A DNA stretch of 64,000 nucleotides from contig NC_053147.1 of NCBI RefSeq assembly GCF_016808335.1, positions 23,484,913 to 23,548,912 on the forward strand. The letters run 5' to 3'. Under the pieces are notes generated by a model. It was not told the DNA's origin, searched no databases, and saw only the letters and a list, made by a program, of their open reading frames with translations. The DNA is from Panicum virgatum (Eukaryota > Streptophyta > Magnoliopsida > Poales > Poaceae). Shown one piece after another: positions 12,113 through 23,700 of the stretch; position 1 is the first letter of the stretch, and the number at the start of each line of letters is the position of its first letter. The translations under genes were made by a program, and so were the position numbers.

Positions 12113-14721
12113 AAAGAACCATCGCAGGGTGAGAATTGATTAGGAGCGTACCCATGAGAACTTCGGCATTCTCCAGAATTTCCTCAGCGGTGGTGTAGTT
12201 GAGACGGCCATGCTTAGGAGCTTGTTGTGGCTTGGCTTCTTGGCGCTGTGCCTGAGGTAGAGGGTTATTGGGCCTGGGTGCATTGAAGGCACCGCCATGC
12301 CTCGGAGAGGGACAATCCCTGGAGAAATAGCCTGTGCCACTACAATTGTAACATGGGCCCTTTGCAGCAACACTTGGGTTGCTCCAATAGGCATTGACTG
12401 GCCTAGGAGCTTGTCCTTGAGGAGGTTGAGGATTACGCACAATCCACATAGGACGGGGAGGTTGAGCTCCCGGCGCCCGAGGTGGAAGAGGAGAAGGCCC
12501 CAGACGTGGACGTGAGGAGCTACCGCCTGCCGAGGTAGGAGCGGGACGCTTGTTCTTGGCCTCAAGATTCTTCATCTTACGCTCAGCTCTGATGGCTATA
12601 TTCACCAAGTCATTGAAGTCTTCAAACTTGGTAGTGGAGAGCTTATCTTGCAATTCTTCAGAAAGCCCATCATACAGGCGTTCTTGCTTCTTGGCATCGG
12701 TGGCCACTTCTTCAGGTGCATATTGGGAGAGAGTGTTGAAGATATTCACATATGTCATCACATCACGATTTCCTTGAGTAAGATTCAGAAATTCTTTCTT
12801 CTTGATATCCATTATATCCTTGGGAATATGGAAAGAGCGAAAAGCTGTGCGGAACTCCTCTCATGTGAAGCGGTGATTGGCAGGGTGAGATGCCTTGAAG
12901 TTCCGCCACCAAGCCCCAGGGGCGTCATGCAGTTGATGAGCAGCAAATAAAACCTTCTCATATGGCTCACACTCAATAAGACCAAGCTTCTCTTCAATGA
13001 TATTGAGCCAGAAATCCGCATCAAGAGGATCTTTAGAGCCACGAAAGATGGGTGGGTTGGTACGAAAGAAATCCCCGAACCTGTTCACTTGAGGCTCAGC
13101 TCTTGGGCCATTGAAAGTGATCGGGTGCTCTAGCCTAAGAGGGGGAGGGGGTGAATTAGGCATTAATAAAAACTTAGACCTATGGCTCCAACTAGTTTGC
13201 ACAAAGCTTAAACTAAAACATGCTATCTAGATGTGCAACTAGGTTGTTCTAGTGTGAAACCCCTATCCCAAAAGAGTTTAGTAACCTATAGCCTTTCCTA
13301 TCAAGAAACTATTCTATGAAAGTAAAGGCACACAAATTGCTAGTATGAAATGTGGAAGCTTAAAGAGAGGGATAGGAGATAGCAAACTCTTGACGCGGGT
13401 GTTTATCCTGTGGTTCGGTTAGCCACAAAGGCACACCTACATCCACGTTGTTGTAGCACTCACTAAGAGTATTGCTACTCGGCCACCGAGTCTCTTCCGT
13501 GAACACAATCACGGTCACCTTGGCCCCGGGTTCCACTAAGGAGGTTCTCCACAAAGGATGGGGGTCTCCACGTCCCCCGCACAAAGTGTCGTCGCCGCTC
13601 CACACCAAGTCGGAGGGTCGATGACGTTGCCGGCGAGCTTCACGCTCCAAGGTGCCGGCGCACCAAGCTCTTGTTTTGGTTCACTAGAGAACCACAGCAC
13701 AAAGGCTCAAGGCCTTACAATCACACTCACTAAGAGCTAATCTAGCACTCACACTTTACAAAGCTAGTGCTATAAGCTAAGGATATGATCTATGAGCTCT
13801 TGTATGGCTTGGAGATGTTCTTGGATGTGTATGAGGTGTCTTGGGACTCCAGCAAGCTTCAAATGGCCGGAGTGAGGCGTATATATAGGCCACCAAGTCT
13901 TGTAGCCGTTGCTCCAACGGTTAGCTGAAAATCTGCGTACCACCGGAAGAACCGATGCCTCTTGGCGAGGTAGCGTCGGTTCATCCGGTCACTCATAACA
14001 CGAAGTAGCCGTTGGACTCCTGTCGGCTGACGCAGAGACCACCGGTTGAACCGATGCTTTGCACCGATGCCTCACCGGTTCAACCGGTGCTGAAGGAATC
14101 TTCTCCTGGACGCTGACGTCATTACACCGGTGGTATGCACCGATGCCCCGTCGGTTGAACCGGTGCTGAAGAAACTTTTCCTGGGCACTTGACATCGTCT
14201 CTGGTACAAAGAACAGCCAATGCACCGATGCCCTTTCTTGGACCGTCGGTTCAACCGGTGCCTGTAGGCTGACTTGGCTTCGATTTCCTCCTGCACCAAA
14301 CATCGTAGCGTCGGTTCTTCCGACAAGCGTCGGATGCACCGGTGCCCCTGGCGTCGGTTCTTCCGGTGCTCCTGATCCGAAGAGCTTTGCTACGCCTATT
14401 TTCTCTTTCTCTTTGTCATCACTTGAACCTAAAAGCCTGAGAATGATCATCTTAATAATCATATTAGTCCAAGTGTTGTGTTGTCATTCGATCACCAAAA
14501 TCACTCGAAATGGCATAAATGGTGCCATGTTCATTACAACCATGATTGCCGGCATTGCCCATTTGATTGACTATGGCCGCCATAAGTTCAGTTTGCCGGG
14601 CCAGGACGTCCGCAAGGTTTGGGTGAACAGGAGGATTTGGAAGGGGAACCTCGTTGTTGCAGTTGTTATTGCCACCCGAACCATTAGCACCATCCCTCTC
14701 AGTTCCCGAACGCAACACCAT
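12078..14721 (-). pseudogene. Ty3/gypsy gag, broken
   Basis: The minus-strand gag begins near 14721 (MVLRSGTERDG), is interrupted at 14538-13112 by a solo LTR, and continues with the capsid-like part (FFRTNPPIFRGSKDPLDADF, then the WWRNF word). An in-frame TGA lies at 12861-12863. A retroviral-type zinc knuckle (CYNCSGTGYFSRDC, near 12350) has Tyr where the family normally has the metal-binding His. The frame then runs into protease with a one-base shift. It is not functional as it stands. Confidence 0.85.
13112..14538 (-). mobile_element. Solo LTR, 1.43 kb, inside gag (copia-like)
   Basis: Read on the minus strand, the insertion starts TGTAATGAACATGGCACC and ends GATCACTTTCA (TG..CA). It is flanked by GCCAT (13107-13111) and ACCAT (14539-14543), a 5-bp duplication with one mismatch. 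Gag reads in the same frame on both sides, which fixes the ends. The words TTTTGGTGATCGAATGACAA and GGGGGAGGGGGTGAATTAGG belong to a very common grass LTR family that I believe is copia. It contains many copies of a CGGTTCAACCGGTGC-like motif between 13930 and 14370. No protein is encoded. Confidence 0.8.
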
Positions 14722-15381
14722 CCTGTTAATAAACAAAACGGTTAGCGGTTAGGAATGAAAGATAAAGAATGATACTCAAAGGCAGGGTGGAAAGACAATG
14801 TGTAGATAAAAATCTAACACATAACCAACACTAGGATAACATATCTAAGAGAAAGGGTAGATTTGGCCCACTAAGATTAACAAGAATGAGATCAGCGAAA
14901 TCTAGACCACGGCACACTAGATTAACTGAGTATGGATTTGGAGACTGAAAAGAGAGTATGCATGCATGCGAGATATGAATGCAACATGACGTCTCCTCAC
15001 ACCGTGAGCACGCCTTAACGTTCTAGCGCTCACTTACGACTCGAAACAACCGCATTGCCCAGCAGCGCTACAACCCTCCTACTAGCACTTAGGACAATGG
15101 ATGATTCCCACCTCCTCAACCCCGGTAAAAGGCTCAAAAGATAACCAGCAGGTAAGGGTTTTCCTACGCTCCCACTACTCATGAAGACAAGAGGGGTTAA
15201 GCATATCTTAATTAAGCAAGTGAAGCAATAAGGGAGAATTAGCTCTAAGACGAAGGAAGAAAGGTAGCATTTCACCTTAGGTTCAAATTTTTAACAAAAA
15301 TAACTCTTAGTGCAAGTAATCAAATTTTATTTGACTCTCTACCCACTAAACAAATTTTTAGATTCACTTCATGGAACCTCA

Positions 15382-15395
15382 GCTCTGATACCCGT
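15382..15395 (-). other. Primer-binding site of the Ty3/gypsy element
   Basis: On the minus strand, directly after the 5' LTR, the sequence reads ACGGGTATCAGAGC. This matches the initiator-Met tRNA 3' end pattern (TGGTATCAGAGC) used by most plant LTR elements, apart from its first bases. Confidence 0.75.
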
Positions 15396-17951
15396 TGTGA
15401 GAACCGCCCAATTTAATACTATTTTAAACGAACCGCCAGTCATTGTCTTTCAGATGAGAGTTAACACGTGCCTGCCAGAGAGCGTGCCACGTGTTACCTC
15501 ACATCTAGAGACACGAATAACCGACACATCATTCGGCTAAAATAATATTAAATCTGGTAGTCCCGGTATGTGTTCCAACATACGCCCAGAATCAGCATAT
15601 ACACATACCGTTTACCATCGAATACATCGTTAAATAACCACAAAGAGCAGTTTTACATTACCTGAGTTCAAAACTTAACATTACCAGATCAGCATAGGAA
15701 GGTTCAAACTATTCACCATAACAAGCCTTGGGCTCACGGAAGCCATATTATATAGAAACTTAAAGATTATTATATTTACATGCTCTCACGAAGCTCGATT
15801 ACGATAAAACCTACTACGATGATGATGTCTTGCTCAAGGACACCATCCCAGCCTCAACGACCTACTCCTCCCCCGCACCTGGATCGGCGGGGTAAAAGTG
15901 GCCGAACACCACTTCCGGTTCACCTACAACTAGGGTTAGAAGCACCCTGAGTACAAAGGTACTCGCACGACTTACGCGATTAAATAAACAAGGATCATGC
16001 AAAGGCTCAAGTAAAAGCTTTAAGATTAAGTAATTATTGCATAAGCATGAGCTCTCTAAACTAACACCTAGTACAATTAATTAATGTTGCCCGAACCCCC
16101 ATTAAATTTTAGTAGCACATATTAAGAATAACATAGTGATTCCCGAGTTACTAAAACCCACTTCAACATGACCGTAACTCTACGAGAGTTCATGGGATAA
16201 AGAGCGTGCTCATAACCGAGAGCGCGGCAATTCGAATTGATTCAAACCTTGCAAGGGTGTACTACTTTACCCACACGACACGAGGACCATGCGACTCACC
16301 CAACCGATCACGTCGGGCAAGGGGGTACTCACGTCAACCGTTCCCAACAAGGCTCAATCGTTGAGGGTACGCCCAGCTTGCGCGTGGAGACTTAGTTCCA
16401 CCGGGGACATCTCTAAATTTTTCCTTTACATAGTTCCACTCGGGGACCCACTAAGCCTCCCTGCATAGCCCTTGGCCACGTATCTGGGATCAGGCCTCAA
16501 TGATCAAGTCAAAGAAGGTAATTGGCTCATCCGTACCATTATATTGGATATGTGGTAGCACGGAAAGGTGCTCAAAACCAACGTCATCCACTCGGTCCTT
16601 AATCAATCCAAGCGGACTATGCCCATGTGACTTCATTCTCTAGGCCCTACTATTCCGCTCGAATCTCGATACTACCAAACTCTTACCACCAAGCCGAACC
16701 AGTGCAACAAGGATAACCGGTAAATGTGATCCTCCAAATTATTCATGTCTAGCGAGCAAAAGAAGTACTCTAAGCAGGGCTAAGCATCTAGTCAGGTTAA
16801 GTGATTAACTGACTAACTAGTGCCAAGAACGAGGATAACAAATCAAGGAAGGATAATGCACGCAAATAGGTACAAGAATGCAATACATACATAATATACA
16901 TATAACCCCAACATAACTCGGTGAGATAACTATCTAACTTAGATTAAATAGGAGCAAGGAATCATGCTTAGCTGCTTGCCTCGGTTATCTTCGGGCTCGA
17001 CCGCGAACTGGACTCTGGGTTCAGGCTCGACGGACTCGGCGGGCTCCACGGGTTCGTTCTCCGACGATTCGGTCACTATAATGCATGAAGGAGATGCATG
17101 AATTAGTGCGATGCTATGCTTATGCATAAAATAAACTACATGAAATGATATGCACGAAAAGATGTACATGAAACAACATTTTAGATATGCAACTCTGACA
17201 AAACCGGAGATTCCGGTTTAAAAACCGGATGTTCTGGTTTTCAGAACTTGATAGGCCAAAACCGGAAGTTTTGGTTTTTAAAACCGGCAGTTCCGGTTTC
17301 AGCGGGTTACTTGCGGACTATCCGCTCCAAAGAGCCGGGCTGTCCGCGACTCGACTTTCGACGCGGCGACCATGGCGCAGCGGCGGCACGGCCGTGTTCC
17401 GGCGGCAGAGCAGGGCCGGAGCGGGCCGAAGGAGGCGCGCACGGGGTGTTCTAGGGCAAGGCGAAGCTCACTCCACAAGTGGACGGCAAAGAGAGGCGAC
17501 GAGAGAACGCCGCGACGGCGACAGGCGGTGGCGGGCGAAGGCGCTCGCCGGCGGCCCTGCACGGCGAATAAAGAGGCCGGGTAAGGAGGGGAATCGAGCG
17601 AGGAGAAGGAGAAGATGCTCCCCACATGAGGAATCGAGCCACGGCTCACCGGAGACGACGAACCGACGGCGAGGGCGGAGCTCGGACGGCGGCGGCAATG
17701 GGGAACGGGGAAAGAGCTAGGGTTTGGGTTTGAGGGGAAAGGGCCGGTCGAACCTTAAGGCGAGGAGAGGAGTGAGGGGGCGGCACGGTAGCCGAGGATG
17801 GCCGGCGCGTGTCGCGAGGATGGCCGGCGGCTGTGGCGACGTGCGGCGCGCCGCGATTCGTGCTCTGCCCACGAAGCAGAGTAAAACCGGAAGTTCCTGT
17901 TTTTGAACCCGGAGGTTCCGGATTTTGAATTTTTCACCCCGAGATGTTACA
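15396..17951 (-). repeat. Right LTR (5' LTR of the minus-strand element)
   Basis: Starts TGTGAGAACCGCC and ends GAGATGTTACA. It matches 2168-4717 along its whole length with scattered substitutions and small indels, for example near 17200 compared with 3975. The GC-rich frames at 17299-17900 repeat those in the other LTR. Confidence 0.93.
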
Positions 17952-18960
17952 CTCCACACCAACACTGTCCTCATCTCCGCCCTCGCGCGGCTGCACCCGG
18001 GCCTCGCGTTCTCGCTCTTCTCGGGCGCATGCCGCGGACTCGACCCCGGCCCCCACCTCATCTCTGTCGTCCTCGCTGCCTGCGCCGACCTTCCGCACCT
18101 CTACTCTCGCTCTTCTCGGGCGCATGCCGCGGACTCGACCCCGGCCCCCACCTCATCTCTGTCGTCCTCGCTGCCTGCGCCGACCTTCCGCACCTCTACG
18201 GTCGTCAGGTCCACGCGCGCACCACCAAGGCCGTGCCTCCTAACGGCGTGTTCGTCTACACCAGGTTGGTCGATGCGTACGCCAAGGCCGGGGACATGGC
18301 GGCGTCCAGGAAGCTAGGAAGGTGTTCGACAGAATGCCTTACCCGAGCATAGCATCCATGAATGCGCTCCTCGTTGGTTACGCTAGGAACAAGATGTATC
18401 TCAAACTCAAACCGCTGTCGTTGTTCAGGGAACTAGCAGGGCAGGGCGGGAGGTGCTTTTGGATCAGGTGAGCATGTCACCAGGTGTGGGTGCTCGCAAG
18501 AAGCTTTGGTCATGTTCGATGCTATGGATTGCAGGGATTTAATCACTTGGAACAATGTCATTTGTGCCTGCAGTCATGAGAGCCACTTCAAGGAAGCATG
18601 TATACATGCCCGGTTATGTTCATGGTCAGAGATGGTGTCTTGCCCGATATGTCCCCTATGCTAGTACTGCATTGCAGGCATCAACATGTATGTTGTTATG
18701 GGCTTTGGAGCAAGCATACGTGCCTCTGTAATGAACTGTGAAATGTCATGAACTGTGAAATGTCATGAACTGCCATGTTCACTGCACTGCAGCAGAATGG
18801 ACATGGAGTACTGACGGTTGATATGTTTGAGAAAATGCTAGACTAGAGCATAGCATCTCTCCAGACCACATCACATTTGTTAGTGTTGTTGAGCAAGGAT
18901 GCAAGTACTTCAATTTGATGAACCAAGTTCATAATATCATACCTTTGATTGACCATTATC
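17952..18960 (+). pseudogene. PPR gene, main remnant after the LTR element
   Basis: Continues the PPR remnant that stops at 2167. It reads TNTVLISALARLHPGLAFSL, then VVLAACADLPHLY, VHARTTKAV, FVYTRLVDAYAKAGDMAASR and, in other frames, DLITWNNVICACSH and EQGCKYFNLMNQVHNI. These are 35-residue PPR units of the plant PLS type. It is broken by a 95-bp tandem duplication (a shift of 2), several indels and stops. After about 18960 no PPR sequence can be followed. Confidence 0.75.
18011..18200 (+). repeat. 95-bp tandem duplication in the PPR pseudogene
   Basis: Two adjacent copies, 18011-18105 and 18106-18200, look identical apart from edge bases. Each carries GCGCATGCCGCGGACTCGAC and CTGCCTGCGCCGACCTTCCG. 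As 95 is not a multiple of three, the duplication breaks the reading frame. Confidence 0.9.
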
Positions 18961-19252
18961 CCTAGTCTTTACTTTCATTCATCCCTCCATCAATTTTAAT
19001 TAGAGAAAAGAGAAGTGCGCAAACTCGGACATAAAGCACTTCTTGTAGGATATGCACCCAACACACATCTGCTTACGGCACTAAGTTACTTTTATATTGG
19101 TACCTCAGCAAGATTATTACTCAAGGTAGTGGATAATCAAACTCAATTCAAGCAGCTTCATACTCACCAATGTCAATGTGCTGAAATAAGCTAACAATAA
19201 TATCTTCCAAATCTAATGCTACATTATACATGCCAAATAACGGGTCATAACC

Positions 19253-19280
19253 GCGCGCCAAAGGCGCGCCATATTTCTAG
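19253..19280 (+). mobile_element. Helitron 3' terminus
   Basis: A hairpin GCGCGCC-AAA-GGCGCGC (19253-19269) is followed seven bases later by CTAG (19277-19280) and then T. This is the terminal hairpin plus CTRR signature of Helitrons. The matching 5' TC end lies upstream but I could not place it; the stretch 18960-19250 is otherwise unassigned. Confidence 0.6.
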
Positions 19281-19569
19281 TATAAATAGATTTGTCTTGA
19301 AAAATACTTTTATAAAAATATAAATCAATGAAGAACATATAAATCTACAGGGACGATGCGCACATGCAAACCTATAAACTGATGAAGAAAAACTCATACA
19401 AGTAAACACATAGTATGGCTACGAGTATAACGCTAGCAACTGAAGTTTTTCCGTCACATCACCACCACACTAGGTGGTTTCGTATTCCATTTCTCGTATC
19501 TCTCCTCCACAAATCAGGTTGAAAAAACATGATGTGATTAACTGCTCTTTCTTAACCCCTCGGCCCCTC

Positions 19570-20425
19570 CATGATTTGCAAATCAAGCAAAGATGCCCTT
19601 TACAAACAAACTTTGACATCAATAAATACTACTTATTAAATAATAATCAAATTCTACAACAGCACTAACACAACTAATAAATTGACTATTTACACACACT
19701 AGTGAAGCTCTTGTCTTGATTTGAAGTACAAACTTTCAACTATCTTTTGAATTATGGCCAATCAACTCGATTGTGATTGAGGCATGAGATGAACCAGCCA
19801 ATATAGTGTACATAAGTGACATGATCCCATCCCAACCTCTTGCACGCTCTAAAAAGCCGAAACAAGTAAACTTCACGGAAGCCTTAGAATTGATGTCGCA
19901 GCTCCATCTCTGGAGTATTCCATAATTGTTTACAGATTATTCTCCCTCTATGGCTCCATCATCGCATATCAAGTTCGCAAATAAATATGGCACAATAAAT
20001 TCAAACTCTTTCTTGGTAAGAAAAAGTCTCCAGTTACTTGCAAATTAAGCAAAGACATTTCATATAAAACGAACTGCACCTTCAACATCCATAAATACTA
20101 CTACATGATATCATTTAATCAAGTTCTTTTACAACATCATACAACTAAATAGTCTGACTATATACTACCCTATATCTGCTAACTCTTATCTTGATCCCAA
20201 ATACTATACCCAATCCTGTGGAAACAGCACGATTCAGGCCAATCACCTCCTGAACCTGAAGTACCCAATCCGGTACAAGCAGCCAGCCGCGCGATGTAGA
20301 CCACCGGAACGACGTCTGAACCAGCACCGGTGCACTCCCCAAAAAGCCGAAACAACCCAGCCCCCTCCGGGTCCGGGAGCGGTAGAACTACTGCCGCGGC
20401 TCCATCTCCGTGAGACCGTAAGTCT
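19570..20425. repeat. Diverged direct duplication upstream of the UPL4-like gene
   Basis: Block A (about 19570-19905) and block B (about 20035-20415) share a series of ordered matches. These are TTGCAA-T-AAGCAAAGA (19576/20038), ATAAATACTACT, the AAAAAGCCGAAACAA word (19852/20340) and GCTCCATCTC. Spacing between copies grows from about 465 to 490 bases, so both have gained indels. No gene is recognised in either. Block B overlaps the probable UPL4 promoter region. Confidence 0.55.
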
Positions 20426-20742
20426 CTCTCACACACAGTACGGCGGTGGAGCCGAGCGCCCGGAGTCCCAATTCCCAAACAACCCCTGGAAACCCACGGA
20501 AACCGGCCCAAATCGCATGAAAATCTCGCGATTCGCCCCGATCACGGGGAAAACCAAAACAAACCACCCCCGCACGCCTCCCGTATATATCCACGCGGCG
20601 CCCCCAATTCGCCTAGCCAAAAACCGGTCGATCGTGCCCCGTGCCGTGCCAAAAAGCGGTCAGGCGAGAGCGAGCGAGCGCACTGGCGTCCGTCCTCGGC
20701 GAGGGCTCTGGGGCCGCGGCGGCGAGCGGGAGCGCAGCGCCG

Positions 20743-23700
20743 ATGGATCGCTGCCGTAAGCGGGACGACTCCGACCCCGAGGGCCCCGGGGAGCCCGAGC
20801 CCCCCGCCGATAAGCGCCCGTGCACGGCGGAACCCTCGACCTCCGCGGCCGCGGCCGCCGCGGGGGTTCCTCCTCCTCCGGGCGGGGCGCGCCCCGCGGA
20901 GCAGGGCGTCTCGGATATGGACACCTCGTCGTCCGGCCACGCCGCCGACGCTGATGGCGACGCGGATGACGGGGATGGGGACGGCGATGGGGATGGGGAT
21001 GGGGATGGGGATGGGGATGGGGACGGCGGGTCGTCGTGCGAGTCGGATGGGGACGGGAGCCCGAGGCCCCGCGGCGCCCGGGCCGTGAAGTTCCATCAGA
21101 TGGTGGAGGCGGTGGCGGCGGAGGGCGCGGCGCAGGACGCGCTCGTGGCGCCGCTGACGGAGCTCTGCGAGGCGCTCTCGTTCTGCACCGAGGACGCGGG
21201 GGGATACTTCCCCACTGAGGCGGCCGCGCGGGCGCTCGTGCGGCTGGCCGGCGGCGGCGGCGGCGCGGGGGCCACTCCCGACGTGATTCTGCTCTCCGTG
21301 CGCGCCATCACGTACCTCTGCGACGCCATGCCGCGGGCCGCCGACGCAGTCGTCCGCCACGGCCTCCTCCCCGTGCTCTGCTCCCGGCTCCTCGCCATCG
21401 ATTACCTCGATGTCGCTGAGCAGGTAACCCGAAAGCTCTTGCGACCTGATCAGGCGATCACATTAGACCGAGGCGTTTTATCTGATCGTTCTGTTGCGTG
21501 TGCAGTGCTTGCAAGCATTTGAGAAGATATCACGGAGGCAACCGGTCCAGTGCTTGCAGGCAGGCATGATCACTGCTGTGCTGGCATACATTGACTTCTT
21601 CACTGCAAGTATTCAGGTTAGAGCATTTAAGAAGGCTTCTTTGCTGGTGGGAATTTTGTACATTTGCTAATTTGATGCCTGCTTCCATGGTTCAGAGGGT
21701 TGCCGTGTCAGCTGTCGCACATGCCTGCAAAAAGGTCCCTGAGGATTGCTCCCATTTTGTTGTGGATTCGGTCCCAACGCTGTGTAATCTTCTGCAATCT
21801 GAGGATAAGATGGTACTTCTGTTCCCCCATCTAACGGAGCTTGTTTTTGGTGTGGGCACTGTGCTCTGTTTTAGTTTCTAAGTCATCCAAACTTCCAGGT
21901 AGTGGAGAAGCTTGCAGATTGCTTGATAAGCATTGTAGACTCTTTTAGCAGTTCAGTTGATCTTCTCGACCAGCTCTGTCACCAGGGCATTATAGAGAAG
22001 GTGCTCCCTTTGATCCACACTGGTGGACTCACTGCCCTTAGTCCGTCGACTTGCAGCGTAAGTTTGCTCTACAACTTTGCATGTGGCCAATTATGTGTTG
22101 AGGGAGCTGAATGTTGTGTCTTGTCATTGCAGAACCTGATTGGGCTTCTTGCTAAGCTAGCCTGTTCGTCACTTGTGGCAGTAAAGTCTCTCTTTGAGCT
22201 GAATGTTGGTAGTACGATAAAGGGGATTTTGGTTGCCTCAGAGTTGTCCCATGGCATGCCATACTTGCCTTTGGAAAAACAGAACAATCAGGTTGGCTGT
22301 TTCACATCTTCTTTACTTCTAGCCAAGCAGTACCTAGATGTGCGTAGCAGATCATTTTAGTTGCTTTCTGCTAACAATGAATTTTTTATAGATATCATGA
22401 TGTTTGTTGAAAAATACTTGCTCTTCGCTGAATCAACTCATGCGTGCATTCAATAGCATTGCTTGTGGCATTGATTATTAGTATGCTTACTTGAACTGTT
22501 GAAGTTCCATGAAATGAAGGAAGTGTGAGAAATTGACCCTAGTAGCTATGCCAGAATGGGTGCCAATACAGTACATTTGGCATGCCATTTTTCTTAGAGG
22601 GCAAATGACATGTAGAATTCCTTTAAATTTTACTTTTATTATTCTATTTCTGCTGAAGTTTTTAACAATTTATTTGTAGAAAAAGTATAACTTATATGTA
22701 ATCAGATATTTTACCCACCTGCAAATCATTATGGTTTTTTTTTTCTCGAACACGCAGGAGAGCTGCCTATCTTTGTATTAAGGGAGAATGCAAATCATTT
22801 TGTTACAATCTCACACCTGCAACTTTCATTTGTTTTCATTCTCATTGACTTATCTATAATTCCAGCCAGTATTGCCTTTTGGCATCTGCAAATTGCTTGT
22901 ACTAATCATGCATGCACCAGGATCATTTACATCAGTACATTTCCCCCAAAAAGAACTTGGAACCTTAACAATTTGTGTTACTATATTCTTCTAGCCTACA
23001 ATTATCTGTTTCATTTGTTTGTGCAAAAGTTTATTATAAGATTTCTTTTCATTGGAGTTCATGAAGTCATCATAGGCTAATTTATCTACAGTCCTACAGA
23101 TGACTAGGAGAGATTTATATCAGAATCTTGAGAGAAAAAATCATATACAGACATTAAATCACAATATCTAGACTCGAACATTGTGTCTTCTAAAGTAAAC
23201 CTTGATGTTTGGTATTCTGGTTTTCCTCTTGACAAGAGTTACATCACAGTTATGCAAGGTCGATTCAATTGCACAGCATCAATGTTTTCATAATCACACA
23301 TTCCAAACAAAACAAAAGAAAATAGAAGAAGCAAAGCCAATATAGAGATTCTAGAAACCTGCTGTTTTCATTGAACATCAATGCAGGCAATTTTGGCCCT
23401 GAAACTCTGAAATTCTGCCTTCCCCTTCTTAACTAGGGAATAGAACCTTATGCATAGCATGCCATTGTAAATAGGTAACTACAGGTTTACTGTTTTTTCT
23501 CTTTTTCTACTATTGCATCTTTGGTTTATCCTTTCTGTGTGATAAACATTCTTAAAGCATGGACTCTGACGCATTATGCCATGATTTGATAATTTAATGA
23601 TGATTATATCAGGTTAATGAAGCTCTGAAACTAGCAAACCAGTTGATTCCTTCTGCAGCAAGAGGCGTTGAAGACACCCAGATCATACTCGCGAAAGAAA

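Larger units (their letters stand above)
2168..17951 (-). mobile_element. Ty3/gypsy chromovirus-like LTR retrotransposon, complete but multiply broken
   Basis: The 15,784-bp element lies on the minus strand. It has two LTRs of 2550 and 2556 bp (TG..CA ends), a primer-binding site next to the right LTR and a polypurine tract next to the left one. The target duplication is CTCCG at 2163-2167 versus CTCCA at 17952-17956 (one mismatch). Gag, protease, RT, RNase H, integrase and a chromodomain-like tail follow in order on the minus strand. Two solo LTRs are nested inside; removing them and their TSD copies leaves about 10.4 kb. In the first roughly 395 aligned LTR bases I count seven substitutions, so the insertion is fairly recent. 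The Tekay/Del clade is inferred from the chromodomain and long LTRs. Stops and frameshifts rule out autonomy. Confidence 0.92.

Noticed and set aside
20641..20742. Upstream in-frame ATG (20641) as the UPL4 start
   Set aside because: The extra 34 residues are low-complexity and the MDRCRKR start resembles other grass UPL4 proteins as I recall them. Not fully excluded.
20542..21360. Long minus-strand frame over UPL4 exon 1
   Set aside because: Arg/Pro/Gly-rich shadow of a GC-rich exon with no family motif.
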